Shown here in pieces: positions 35,131 to 48,305 of a DNA stretch of 64,000 bases. The notes beneath the pieces were generated by a model. The model was not told where the DNA came from, made no database searches, and saw only the letters and a list, made by a program, of their open reading frames with translations. Origin of the DNA: Pinus tabuliformis (Eukaryota > Streptophyta > Pinopsida > Pinales > Pinaceae); the NCBI GenBank assembly GCA_031772625.1, contig CM062814.1, positions 368,475,781 through 368,539,780 on the forward strand, in the 5' to 3' direction. Positions within the stretch are counted from its first letter, which is position 1, and every line of letters begins with the position of its first letter. A program made the position numbers and the translations under genes.

Positions 35131-37199
35131 TTTTATTCCCAATTTATTTTCTGCGAGATATGCTTATATACCTACTATTGATGAAACAAAAATGTACGAA
35201 ACATATTTTTAAAATATGTATATAGCACGAGCTTAGAATGAGGTAAAATTGGGGTATGTGATCCCCATTAAACATAACTGTCCACTGTCATATACATTAT
35301 AGAGATCACAAAGTCCAAAGACTAAGGTCGAAGGGATAATCATAAAAAACATCAACCAATATTAAATAACTCCAACACAACCACCATCCATCTCAGGCAC
35401 CTAGAGGTAACATAGAAGCATAGAGTGGTGGTTCATCATCATTATACTTTTAGGACCAACCATCTCTTGCATATGCTAAGAGTATGTGTTTTCTCATAGA
35501 AAATCACAGGTTCAAAGTCAGAGGGAGGGCCAACCGTCTCTTGCATATGCTAAGAGTATGTGTTTCCTCATAGAATATCACATGTTCAAAGTTAGAGGGG
35601 TAGAGTATGTACACCTCTATAATATTTAGCACTCAAATTGCTGCACAGAGGCGGGTCCGTTGCCCCATAAACAAGGGGTTATCATACACCAATTCAGTGT
35701 TTGGCTTAGCTGTAACTTGCAATTAAACACGCTAGACTACAAAGGAAACTGTACGCAAGCAGAAGCAAGGGAAAGTGTATACTATCATGTTATTTTAGTG
35801 CTCACTAATCACATAGGGGAATCTCTATGCATTGTATGCAAAGTGCGAACTCCAAAGAACAATGCTGCCAAACTACAATAAATGCTCACTATAATTCAAA
35901 ATATTGGAGCTGTAAACTGCAATTAAACACAGTGGACTACAAAGAAAACTGTACGGTGACACCTAAGGATGGTTTTTACCTTGGCAATCATGTAAATCCA
36001 TTTTAAGAACATGAAAACTTATCCAAGAAAGCAAGATTCCTATACGGAAAACTAAAAAAAACAAGTTTTAATAACAGAATTATGAATAATGACATTAGTG
36101 CCCTAAAGCCTATGGCCTATGGCGTGTACAAAATTGGCCAAGGGTGAGTACTTCCTGTTGGCCATCTTTCATCTATTCAAGAGATCAAAGAAAATCAAGA
36201 GACACAATGAATCAGTGAGATGTAGCAGCGAAATAGATGGTCTGTTTATTTCCAAAGTTCTAAGGTCAAAGTTTGGGGGAAACTAGCTCCACCTATAAGA
36301 ACTGCAGGGAGCATCCAACAACTTCTGTAGTGCCTTCTCACAATAGTGTTTAAGGACGCAATGATGTGCACACAATGTAATCTCAAGCTCTCACTGATAG
36401 ATTATGCACTCACAATCAGTCAAATTGTAAAGGAATAAAAGCAAGGGATTGAAGAAAAATCACTCCTTGAAAAAATAAGATCAAACCTTGCTTCACCCAA
36501 CCTCTTTAGCCTTTATAGAATAGGCATTAGACTCTTAGAGTACAAAAATATCTCAGCTAAGAATAGACATAAGGGATTCAGCATACCAAAGATAGCTCCT
36601 CCATACAGAGCAAATAAGATAAAAGTGAGTATTAAGATAAATTTTCAGACCATTCTGACGACTTCAAAATTTCAGCAACCAGACACCTTTTGCTGTTGCA
36701 AAGGGGTGCCTGAATATGTAATCATCCTCATCCTGTCAATCAAATCACTTTATAAAAATAGCAATTTCTAAAAATAGACATTCTCCAAAATAGCAGGTTA
36801 TCCAATTGGCTAGAAATGTTGACCATAACCCTATCTCTCCACTGGGTATCCAAATATAGTATCATCTACAACTAAGAAAGACCAAGTTTCTTAGATAGAA
36901 ACTCAAAAAAATTGTTGAAACAAAATACAAAAGTGCCCATTTGACTGTCCTCCAAGTCCCTTGCCTGCTTCTCAATCTACATGTGAATTTGATGCATGGG
37001 GAAAATGGCTAAAATAGGAATTTGGAAGGTTGATTTGGAAAATCTGATAATGATACCACAAGATGTTCTATCACCCTGAAATATTATTTTGAATGTAACT
37101 CCTGAAATCTCATACAATACGAGTTTGGAATAATTTGAGGATAGAACAAGGCTCTGCAACCAAATGAGAACATTAGCATATGAATATTTTGGATAACTC

Positions 37200-37700
37200 A
37201 TGTATATGCCTTGCACTAAAACTATATCTAATTATGGCTGCATGGTTGACCTTCTAGGTCGTGCTGGGTGTCTAGAGAAAGCACAAAACTTCATCAACAA
37301 CAAACCTATAAAACCTGATGCGGTTGTTTGGAGTTGTTTGCTTACTGCTTGTAGAATGCATAACAATGTAGAGATAGGACAATGCGTGGAAAAGCATATT
37401 TTTAATTTGGCCCCTACAAATCCTGCCCCCTTTGTACTTCTCTCAAACATCTACGCCGCAGCTGGTGGGTGGGGTGATATTGAAAAGGTTGGGAAATTGA
37501 TGAAAGATAGAGGCATTAAAAAGACCCCGGCATGTAGCTAGATTGAGATCAAGAAGCAGGTGCATGCCTTCCTTGTAGGTGATAAATCACACCCACAATC
37601 ACACAAAATATAAGCAGAGTTGAAGAGATTGTATTAGAAATGAAGGTGCCAGGGTATGTTCCTAAGACAAAGTTTGTGTTGAATGACGTGAAGGAGGTAT
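37200..37700 (+). pseudogene. PPR protein, 3' end, array copy 3
   Basis: Third copy, closest to copy 1 (GRAGCLEKAQNFINNKPIKP). It shares the TAG for Trp (37539-37541) and carries extra stops of its own after it (HKI followed by taa, and a tag in gttgaagagattgtattag). Pseudogene. Confidence 0.9.
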
Positions 37701-39753
37701 GCTGGTCACGTTTTATTCCCAATTTATTTTCTGCTAGATATGTTTATATACCTACTATTGAAGAAACAAAAATGTACGAAACATATTTTTAAAATGTGTA
37801 TATAGCAGGAGCTTACAATGAGGTAAAATTGGGGTATGTGATCCCCATTAAACATAACTGGTCCACTATCGTATACATTATAGAGATCACAAAGTCCAAA
37901 GATTAAGGTCAAAGGGATAATCATAAAAAACAACAACCAATATTAAATAACTCCAGCACAACCACCATCCATCTCAAGCACCTAGAGGTAACTTAGAAGC
38001 ATAGAGTGGTGGTTCATCATCATTATACTTTTAGGACCAACCATCTCTTGCATATGCTAAGAGTATGTGTTTTCTCATAGAAAATCACAGGTTCAAAGTC
38101 AAAGGGAGGACCAACCATCTCTTGCATATGCTAAGATTATGTGTTTCCTCGTAGAATATCACAGGTTCAAAGTCAGAGGGGTAGAGTATGTACACCTCTA
38201 TAATATTTAGCACTCAAATCGCTGCACAAAGGCGGGTCCGTTGCCCCACAAACAATGTGTTCTCATACACCAATTCAGTGTTCGGCTTGGTTGTAACCTG
38301 CAATTAAACACACTGGACTACAAAGGAAATTGCACACAAGCAGAAGTAAGGGAGAGTGTATACTACCACGTTGTCTTAGTGCTCACTAATCACATAGGGG
38401 AATCTCTATGCATTGTATGCAAAGTGCAAACTCCAAAGAATAATGCTGCCAAACTATAATAAATGTTCACTGTAATTCAAAATATTAGAGTTGTAAACTG
38501 CAATTAAACACACTGGACTACAAAGAAAACTGTACGGTGACACCTAAGGATGGTTTTTACCTTGACAAGCATGTAAATCCATTTTAAGAACATGAAACTT
38601 GTCCAAAAAGGGAAGATTCCTATATGGAAAACTAAAAAAAAAACAAGTTTTAATAACAGAATTATGAATAATGACATTAGTGCCATAAAGCCTATGGCCT
38701 ATGGTGTGTACAAAATTGGCCAAGGGTTAGTAATTCCTACTGGCTATCTTGCATCTATTCAAGAGATCAAAGAAAATCAAGAGATGCAATGGATCAGTGA
38801 GATGTAGTGGCCAAATAAATGGTCTATTTATTTCCAAATTTGTAAGTACAAAGTTTGGGGGAAACTAGCTTCACCTACAAGAACTGCAGGGAGCATCCAA
38901 CAACTTTTGGAGTGCCTTCTCACAATAGTGTTCAAGGATGCAATGATGTGCATGCAATTTAATATCAAGCTCTCACTGATAGATTATGCACTCATAATCA
39001 ATCAAATTGTAAAGGAATAAAAGTAAGGGATTGAAGAAAAATCACTCCTTGAAAAAATGAGATCAAACCTTGCTTTACCCAACCTCTTTAGCCTTTATAG
39101 AATAGGCATTAGAATCTTAGAGTACAAAAATATCTCAGCTAATAATAGACATAAGGGATTCAACATACCAAAGATAGCTCCTCCATACAGAGCACATAAG
39201 ATAAAAGTGAGTATCAAGATAAATTTTCAGACCATTCTGGCGACTTCAAAATTTCAGCAACCAGACACATTTTGCTGCTGGAAAGGGGTGCCTGAATATG
39301 TAATCATCCTCATCCTGTCAATCACATCACTTTATAAAAATAGCAATTTCTAAAAATATACATTCTCCAAAATAGCAGGTTGTCCAATTGGTCAGAAATG
39401 TTGACCATAACCCTATCTCTCCACTGGGTATCCAAATATACTATCATCTGCAACTAAGAAAGACCAAGTTTCTAAGATAGAAACTCAAAAAACTTGCTGA
39501 AACAAAATACAAAAGTGCCCATTTGACTGTCCTCCAAGTCCCTTGCCTGCTTCTCAATCTACATGTATTTGATGCATGGGGACAATGGCTAAGATAGAAA
39601 GTTGGAAGGTCGATTTGGAAAATCTGATAATGATACCACAAGATGTTCTATCACCCTGAAATATTGTTTTGAGTGTAACTCCTGAAATCTCATACAACAC
39701 GAGTTTGGAATAAGTTAAGGACAAAACAAGGCTCTGCAACCAAATGAGAACAT

Positions 39754-41510
39754 TAGCATATGAATATTTTGGATAACTCATGTATATCCCTTGCATTAAA
39801 ACTATATCTAAACACTATGGTTACAACTAAGTGTTTCTAGGGAATTATAGAGAGGAAAGAGAGTGTTAGAGTGCGTAGCATAACTTAGGTTCTTACCTTG
39901 GGAGGTTTATATCCTCTTTAAGAAGAGGCTTTTACATGTTTATGAATCTATTGAACATATCAATCCACACCTTGATAGAAAAGGAAACTTTGAAGATGAA
40001 CATTATGGGTTTTTTCCATATCTCAAGCATAAGGTGTTACCATTTTTTGATCTTAGTAAATGGTATAAAGCATAAGTTTTTTTATTACTTTCTGGGTTTT
40101 ACCTAAATCTGTTTTAAGTGACTGGAAGATTCCATATCTCAATCACAAGGTGTTGCCATTTTTTTTTTATCTTAGTAAATGGTATAAAGCATAAGTTTTT
40201 TTATTTTAAATTTCAAGGTTTTACCTAAATCTCTTTTAAGTGGTTGAAATATTTTGGCTACTTAAATCTCTTTTAAGTGGTTGGAAGATTTTAACTACCT
40301 TATCAATAAGACACTCATTCCAAATTCCATTATATATGAATGTTTTTTTCCATTACAAAGGCTTAAGATGTTAGTGCAATGTTTTTTTCCATTACAAAGG
40401 CTTAAGATGTTAGTGCAATGAGATATATTTAAGCTAATGCAAAAATTCAATAGATCTAGGATGGATTTTTATTTTAAAGATATCAAGGCATACAAATAAT
40501 TCAAATAATTAAAAAAATAATTCATGGCTCCAATGAATACATCCATGAGTAGAGGTTATCAAGCTCATAGTTTTTGATTAAAGATATCAACGTCTGCATG
40601 ACCTAAATGTAAAAGCAAAAATAATTTCCATATCTCAAGCATAAGGTGTTACCCTTTTTTGTTTTAGCTACCTTATCAATAAGACACTCATTCCAAATTC
40701 CATTATATATGAATGTTTTTTTCCAGTACAAAGGCTTAAGATGTTAGTGCAATGAGATATATTTAAGCTAATGTAAAAATTCAACAGGTCTAGAATGGAT
40801 TTTTATTTTAAAGATATCAATGCAAATAATTCAAAAAATAATTCATCGCTCCAATCGAGTATGAATGCATCCATGAGTAGAGGTTATCAAGCTCATAGTT
40901 TCTGATTAAAGATATCAAGGCCTCCATGACCTAAATGTAAAAGAAAAAAATATTTCATTGTTCTAGCATATGAATATTTTGGATAACTCATGTATATCCC
41001 TTGCATTAAAACTATATCTAAACACTATGGAATTAGTGATTTCTTTTTGGTTACAACCAAGTGTTTCTAGGGAATTATAGAGAGGAAAGACAGTGTTAGA
41101 GTGTGTAGCATAACTTAGGTTCTTACCCTGGGAGGTTTATATATTCTTTAAGAAGAGGCTTTTACATGTTTATGAATCTATTGAACATATCAATCCACGC
41201 CTTGATAGAAAAGAAAACTTTCAAGATGAACATTATGGGTTTTTTCCATATCTCAAGCATAAGGTGTTACCATTTTTTGATCTTAGTAAATGGTATAAAG
41301 CATAAGTTTTTTTTTATTACTTTCTGGATTTTACCTAAATCTCTTTTAAGTGCTTGGAAGATTCCATATCTCAAGCACAAGGTGTTGCCATTTTTTTTTT
41401 ATCTTAGTAAATGGTATAAAGCATAAGTTTTTTTATTTTAACTTTCTAGGTTTTACCTAAATCTCTTTTAAGTGGTTGAAATATTTTGGCTACTTAAATC
41501 TCTTTTAAGA
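39754..41510. repeat. Diverged duplication of about 1.2 kb after the PPR array
   Basis: tagcatatgaatattttggataactc to actatatctaaacactatgg at 39752-39822 recurs at 40963-41032 and both are followed by gtgtttctagggaattatagagaggaaag and ctcaagcataaggtgttaccattttttga. Nested shorter duplications occur (for example cattacaaaggcttaagatgttagtgcaatg at 40353 and 40391). The starting words come from the PPR array unit, but the PPR sequence itself is missing here. Confidence 0.8.
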
Positions 41511-41760
41511 ATACACATAACTAATACTTTCAACTGAAACTCATTATCATCCACCCTTTCTTTCAACAATGTCCATTCACATGTCGCTATTCTTCCACAA
41601 ACTATTATTATTTACAAAATCTCCATTTTCAGAATACACATAACTAAATATTGCAATTGTAACTCATTATCATCCATCCTTGCTTTCAACAATGTCCATT
41701 CACATGTCCCTATTCTTCCCCACTCTATGCCTTACGACGTTTCCTTTGCAACATAAGGTG
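41509..41760. repeat. About 123-bp tandem duplication
   Basis: gaatacacataactaa occurs at 41509 and about 41632, each followed by actcattatcatccatcctt and caatgtccattcacatgt. Noncoding. Confidence 0.8.
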
Positions 41761-41817
41761 CAAATGCTAGTTAACTTGTTTTTTAGTTTTTTACGATAAT
41801 CTATCAAGACTTTGGTG

Positions 41818-44800
41818 TGGGGAGTCGCACAAGGGGACGTGTGGGAGTACTCTCAAATTTTAGGGAAATTTCAAGGATGCGGGGAGACATTGAGGTATAT
41901 ATATATATATATATATAAATATAATTTAAGTTCATATTCATTGTTAATTGTTCAATAATGAAAGCATAAATATTAAATAGACAATTGAATCATTGATCTA
42001 TCTTCATCATTCATTTTGATACATACAACATTCATATGACATGTAATCATTACTGAATATTCATACATACCATGACATTCATAAAAAAAATTAAAAATCA
42101 ATAATGAAATATTCAAATACATTGATCCATATCATTCATCATTCAATGATTCATCATTCTACAATCTACATTGATTTACAAATTAAATTCATCATTCATC
42201 ATTCTAGAATCTAAATTGAAAGCAAAACATAGTAGTATATTTTGAAAGTTTGAACACTAAATTTATATAACTCAAAGTTTCAAACTCAAAAATAGTTAAG
42301 AGTGAAGAGTTAAGTCATCAATATCAAGTGTCACAACTCAAATTAAAATTGAAAAGTAAAAATGGATAATGAGCACTGAAAATAAAATGATAAATCAGTA
42401 TCAAGGACTTAATCTCAATGATTGGTCCTCTACATCCATCTGTTGCATGAAGTCATCAGGACCATCACTGGGAATGTCAGTATCTGAGTCAGAGTGACTC
42501 TCTTGAGTAAACAAAGAAACTCCAACCAAACCATGTTGCAGCTCATCTGGTCCATCCACATCATTTATCTGTGCACTATCCTCTGGATCAACATCCCGTC
42601 ATGTTGTTGGTCCCTTCTGAAACTCTGGTGTCTTCCTATGGGCAAGATGTAGAGAACTGTGCACTGCAACTAGCTTCTATGCTCTCCTAGAGGAAAGTCT
42701 ATTCCTCTTGATAGAGTGGGTGAAGCTATTTGTGGACTAATTCCTCTTTGTTGCAGAGAACTAGCAATCTGAGATAATAAGCGAATAGCAAGTTGTTGGA
42801 TCTCTGTAGTATCATCCCCATGCATGGTCCACCAACCAATGGGGTCAGTATGGCCTAAATCATTGTGATCTTCCCTTGCGTCATGCTTGTTGAAGGGACC
42901 AATGAGACTTGCAAATTGCATCCATTGTCTCCTAAGTGTTCTCCCTTCTTCTGAATTATACATATTTGTAATGGCAACTTGAAATCCCTTTTTGACGTCT
43001 GGATCTTCAATGGGAATAATTCTACCACTCCTTGCCACATATCATTTTGGGTTGAGTGCATATGCTTCCATGTGCAAAGGTGTATTCATTCGATCCTACC
43101 TACATTGTATAATGGGTCAAATTTGGGTTGTATAGAACTCTAAGGAATGATCTTTCTCATGAATGGCCACACTTACTTGATCCAACTTACTATCAAAAGT
43201 CTCATATATTTCTCCAAGAGTTGGAGAATCTTTGCCAGTGTAGCAAATGACATCAACTATAGGATGTAAAATTGACACCAAATAACCACAATCTGTCCAC
43301 CTATAATTATCCAATATCTGAATCCTGACTTTCTTTACTTCCTCGTCTTGTATTTTGCCCATCTATTCCAATCTGGAGTCACAATCATGGCCTGCAATGT
43401 TGACTGCACCTCCAACATCCTCTCTAATAAAATAAAATAACTAGCATATCTGGTATTAGTAGGCTTGAGGAATTCCTTCCTGGCATGACACCTGTACATG
43501 GCTAAAGAGGTATGGTGATTGCAAATAAACATCTGCACATTTCTTGCAACTGTCACCAAGTTAGTTACCTACTCAATTTTGAAAATGTCTTTCAATGCAT
43601 TATTGAGCGCATGCACACAGCGAGGGGTCTAGAAAATATAACTATATTTACTTTGAATCATTAATCATGTTGATCTACACATTGTTGCATCTGTCACAAC
43701 CTGTACAGCATTTGTAGATCCAACCTCATCTATAGCATCACAAAGAAGCTCAAATTGGAAAGCTACATCTTTGCGCTTTCCACAACAATCGATAGCTCTA
43801 AGAAAGAAAGGCCCCTCTCGACAAGTAACTATGATGTTGATAAGTGGACGTTTGGCAATGTCTGTCCACCCATCCACAACGATAGAACAACTTTCCATCT
43901 CTCATATCTGCCTCAGATTTTCCTTTTGCACATTAATATTAGCGACTTTCCTTTCTAATATCACTGTCCTCAACTTATGTTCACCTAAGGGCACATATGA
44001 GGGTCCTGCTACTGCAATTTCCATGACCATCTCCTTGTAGTAAGGAGAACGACTAACATGGAAAGGAATGCCATTGACAAAAAATAAAATTTCCAATGGC
44101 ATCATCTGTATCATCACGATTCAACTTACCATACATCCCTATAAGAGTTTGTCCCACTGCACAAGAACGAGAATCCTTAGTCCCAACAGGAGATGGTGGA
44201 CGCATATTTTTCATTTGTTTTAATTTTCTATTGGAGCTTGTGGCTTCATCAATATTTTGGTGAGCTTGGGCCATGATATTTTTACTTGAGAAGGTGCCAT
44301 TTGCATTTGTTGCCATTTTCATTCTCAAGAGCTCTTATTTTTGAAATAAGGTTAATTTTGTACATATATGAACCCCTTTGCCACCTACACCCAAAAGATG
44401 CATCTTGATTCGACTATAACTCACAACCCAAGAATGACCACAAACATTTCATTTCCAATGGTGTGTTCCATCTCTTTGTTTTCCTGGTTTTCGTTGAGTT
44501 GAAGAGTCAGTGATTATGGTAACATATAACAAAAGAGGTTTGCTTGGATTAAATGTCCCATTTGCATATTCTGCTAATGACTTTGACAGGGTTGCAGTTG
44601 CATTGGGAGAAACACTAGTTGCACTACTGCCATAAGTTTCATTCATTGTTGATGGGATTTCAGATCCAAGACGACTTTCTGTTTAAAGATCATAATCACT
44701 ATCACTGTCAATGGCACTGTGGTTTCTGATGCTTTTGTAATCAACCATTTTACACTTGTAGCTTGTTGTGTTTTTTTTTTTTTTTTTTTTTTTTCTGCCC

Positions 44801-45808
44801 TGTAGGAAAGGTTTAAAAAAAGAAAAAAGAAAACCTCATCATGTAAATTAAAATTTACAATGCAAATCTACTAGAATTAAATTTAAATTATTAAAATTTA
44901 AAAGCTGAAACATTATTATATATTAAAAATTAAATTAAATTACAGTGAACAATTCACTGTGTTTTCATTAAATCTAAAAATTATTAAAAATTTAAAACAT
45001 TATGATTAAACATTAAAAAAAAATAATAATTACAGTACTGTTCGTTGTTCATAGTTCGACAAAAAAATAATTTTAAAAACAAAATTTAAAAACTACACTA
45101 TTGTTCATTGTTTAGTGTTCAACAACAAAAATAATTTTAAAAAAATAGGCAATGTTTACCTAGAGGTTGATGGCAGCCTGTAGGAGAGAAAGAGCAAGAA
45201 TGAGGAGGTCGACAACAAAATTTCAGTGAGGGGGTTGACGGGCCACAACATCATGGCACAAGGGTCAGCAACGATGGGAGGGTGGCACAAGTTGGAGGTT
45301 GACGTCGGCGAAGGAGCAGGTCAACAACAATGGGCACAGGTCAACAACACACAGGCAAAGTAGCGAGGTTGAGTTGCGGGTTGGAGCAAGTGTCGCAAGG
45401 GTCGAGACTGGACCAAGTGGCATTGACTCTTGATAGGGCTCAGTGATCCTAGCAGTGACAGGAGGATGGCTCGGCGGCTTCAACGTATTCAACAAATCGA
45501 CAAATGAAATTTGAAATGAAGAATGAATGTTTCAATTAAGTTTTAAGTTTCATTTTCTTCAACCTAGGTTTACGTTATTTAATATTTTTTGGTTTTATTT
45601 ATTTTTAATTTTTAATTTTTTAATTGTTATGATTTTTTATTTTTTTATTTTTAATTTTCAATTTGGCTCTTATTAGACAAATTTAATGGGGGACGCCCAG
45701 AAGCACCTTTTTTGAAGGGGGACACTAAGACGCACCCTTTATCGGGAGTCTAGACTCCCACACTGGGGAAACGCACCCCCTTGCATCTCCCCGAGACTCC
45801 CCAAAAAA
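41818..45808 (-). mobile_element. hAT DNA transposon, decayed; ends approximate
   Basis: A transposase pseudogene (minus strand) sits between two GC-rich segments that look like inverted ends. The left one (41818-41860) has tggggagtc and gtgtgggagt; the right one (about 45740-45808), read in reverse, has tggggagtc, caaggggg and gtgtgggagt in the same order. An 8-bp target duplication could not be identified, and further copies of the actcccc motif continue to about 45890, so the right end is uncertain. A run of about 25 T lies at 44768-44793 upstream of the transposase start. Confidence 0.55.
42412..44748 (-). pseudogene. hAT transposase, multiply broken
   Basis: hAT transposases cut and paste DNA with 8-bp target duplications. 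From the Met at 44748, order of domains: a BED zinc finger (HHWK, stop where Cys is expected, NVCGHSWVVSYSRIKMH ... GVHIC, 44455-44350); PFHVSRSPYYKEM and the DUF659 part with VVDGWTD and AVQVVTD (44080-43670); a middle region (NTRYASYFILLERMLEVQ, 43460); and the C-terminal dimerisation region WWTMHGDDTTEIQQLAIRLLSQ (42840-42770). In the last part the usual RNWS motif reads RN-stop-S (TAG for TGG). At least five stops or frameshifts occur. It ends near an acidic tail at about 42415. Confidence 0.85.
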
Positions 45809-45899
45809 GGTGCGTGGGGAAACACACCCCAAGTAGACTCCCCGTGCCGGGTGCGAGGGATGCATGCGCCCGACCGTGGGGGACACGTCTGCGTGGAGC

Positions 45900-46395
45900 A
45901 CTGGTTTTTTATTTATATGGGAAGGTTAGCGTGAAGTAAAAATTTGTTTGATGAATATGCACTAACTTGTCTTTACTTTTTTATTTATATATGCAAAGGT
46001 CCACCAGAGGTAAATTTTTGTGTGATGAAATTACAAGTGTGAATGTTTTTTGATGTGTAGTTCCCATGGACTCTATTTATATGGATTGTTGGAATTTGTA
46101 CTTATGCATACTTGGATGGTTGAAACTTGTACCAACTCGTTGAGTATCTTAGCATTATTACTACCAACTGTCACTTAAAATACATCCTAGAAGTCACTAT
46201 CTTAGCACAACAAAATTTGAGAGAACTTGCACACTACTATATTAAGAGTAAGAATAAAAATTCTACTACTTCTCATTTTTTTTAATGGGGGTAAAGATTC
46301 ATTACCTATAATACTATAACTTGAAATTGAGATCAAGAATTTATGTTTTCCAAACATATTGTACATCACAATTAAAAAAAATATTAACACTCTAA
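45900..46395. other. Spacer, no gene recognised
   Basis: Mixed AT-rich sequence between the hAT element and repeat X copy 2. Confidence 0.5.
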
Positions 46396-47685
46396 GCTAT
46401 GTTAGAAGTTAAATGCCAGTGGATGGTGAGTAGAAAAAAAAAAGTGGCAAATAGTGACAAAAAATATTAAATATGCATAATGTAAAATATTGAATAGTAA
46501 TTTTTTTCAAACCATAGTTTAATCTAATATATCTATATATATATATGTGTGTGTGGTAAAAAACATTAGTAGGTAATAATTAGAACCTTTTAATCAATTA
46601 TGTAATCATATTCCATTTTTACTTGATAAACTCTGGCACAAATATAAAAGTAATAGCCTTGCACTAAAGGTTATGTAGGTTCATCATTTTTAGAAATTAA
46701 TTTTCTCAAAAATAAATAAATAATATTTTATGATAATATTCACTACTCATAAATAAATTATTAAATTAATTGAAAAATCAAGTTATTGATAATTTCATAT
46801 TTAAAAAACATTAAGTAAACTTATTGCTTAAGAATATATATTTTATTTAAAAAAAAAGAATTCAAGTTTAGAAAAAATTACTATATATATGTAAATGATA
46901 ATAATTTGATTTTTACTTTGAGAAAGATTTTTATTATGTAAACAAAGAAATTATTATATATATATATATATATATAATATAAAAAAATAAAACAATTGAA
47001 AAAAAACAAAAATTTCATACCAACGTTTATAATATTTGAGAGAGAAGGCTTATCATTTTGTTTAATTTTTTTTGGATTCCTTATAAAAATTTACATTTAA
47101 AGTGAGCAAGTGTGGCTTGTAGCTAATTATCAAGATTGAAAATTCATAATAAACCATATTTGTTGGTTCTAAAAATTTCTACCATAAATTTACAAAAATT
47201 CAAAACAAAACATATAATATATTAAATAATAATAAAAAATCTAAAAACAAAATGACACTTGCAAAATGGACATCTTCAATAAAAATATAAAATATAATTT
47301 TGAATTAATATAAAATAATATTAAATTTAAACCAGGTATATATCTGTACGTATGACATTAAAATAATTATAATAAAAAATTGTATGTTTTAAATATTATA
47401 ATTGAAAAATGTTAATATATTAAATTTTATAGGAATTCTATTTTTATTTTGTTTGGTGATTTCTATTTTTATTTTATTGAGCGTTGACATGTAATTAAAT
47501 TATGTTTAATAAAATTAAGAAAGTAAAGTTATTAAAAAATATATTATATTTTATTTTGTAATATTAATCATAATTATATGAGAAGATAATAGAATTTGAG
47601 ATTTTAATTGATTAATTTAAATATTTAAGTAATTTATACATTTTATTATATAAAAAATTAATATATATATATATATATATATATA

Positions 47686-47883
47686 ACAGTGGAATCCGCA
47701 ACAGGGCAGCCACACGGGCGTTACAGGGGGTCGATTCTGATCGCTACTTCTATAACCACGCCCCTCTATACATAGCCAGGGCAAGTCTGGGGAATTTGAA
47801 CTCGTGACCTTCAGTACGAAGCCCGCCTTTCTAAGGAACTTCACCGCATTGTGATTACCAACTAGCCTACCCGGTGGGGCTTC
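47686..47883 (-). mobile_element. tRNA-derived SINE nested in repeat X
   Basis: About 200 bases of GC-rich sequence in minus orientation, absent from the matching place in repeat X copy 1 (about 21419). The 5' end reads ccccaccggg, then an RNA polymerase III A box taggctagttgg (47869-47858) and a B box gagttcaaattcc (47803-47791), preceded by ggtcac. The 3' end (left side) runs into a (TA)n tract at 47661-47685. SINEs are non-autonomous and rely on LINE proteins. Target duplications are hidden by the AT repeats. Confidence 0.8.
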
Positions 47884-48164
47884 AAAGTAGTTTTTTTTTA
47901 ATTTAATATTAGATAGTCTAATTTTTTATATTTCTATTTAATAAAAAATGTTAATAATTTTTATAAATATTAATTAAAACATTAAATTTGTGAGAATTAT
48001 AAATTTGAATTTATAATTTAAAATATTTTAAAAATATTTTACATCATTTAAATAATAAAAAATTATTAATTTTACTAAAATTATATTTAAATTCAAAACT
48101 GCAAGCATGATTACATATTTTTATTTGATATTAAATCATAAAGACTGCCATTACCAATTAATAA

Positions 48165-48305
48165 TGTTAAGATTTCACTTTAAATTCAAGACCGCATGCA
48201 TATTTGAATTGGTAATAATATTAATATTTCACTTTAAATTCAAGACCGCATGTATCTTTGAGTTGGTAATAATGTTAATATTTCACTTCAAATTCAAGAC
48301 TGGTT
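48165..48305. repeat. 54-bp tandem repeat, three partial units
   Basis: atttcactt recurs at 48172, 48226 and 48280 inside units of taatrttaatatttcactttaaattc type. Repeat X copy 1 has two units (21685-21775), so copy number changed after the duplication. Confidence 0.85.

Larger units (their letters stand above)
32174..39815. repeat. Tandem array, unit about 2.58 kb, carrying PPR 3' ends
   Basis: Units begin at acctayaagaactgcagggagcatc (32174, about 36294, about 38876). Unit 3 to unit 4 spacing is 2582 (gttgaccataaccc at 36818 and 39400); the PPR stops of copies 2 and 3 are 2580 apart. Copies 1 and 2 are only 1538 apart because about 1 kb (the tail of unit 1 and the head of unit 2) is deleted at about 34000, where cacctctata joins agatagctcctcc. 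Unit 4 is cut at 39815. Each unit also has a short duplicated segment with catatgctaagagtatgtgtttcctc and cacaggttcaaagtc (35460-35600, 38040-38190). Confidence 0.85.

Noticed and set aside
35460-35600. Second SINE-like unit with cacaggttcaaagtc B-box-like words in the PPR array
   Set aside because: The A box is weak and the segment is only about 70 bases long; not enough to call a SINE.
32688-39796. Repeated small ORFs on both strands (for example the 79-residue minus-strand frame ending near 32859, 36977 and 39554) that look conserved
   Set aside because: They are conserved only because the array units are recent copies; they overlap each other on opposite strands and show no protein-like features or family.
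47617-47844. Minus-strand ORF over the SINE
   Set aside because: The unit has Pol III boxes and an empty counterpart; the ORF includes the TA tail and is not protein-like.
47790-47880. Possible tRNA gene
   Set aside because: A and B boxes are present, but no cloverleaf with a proper acceptor and anticodon stem is formed, and the unit continues for another 100 bases as in a SINE.
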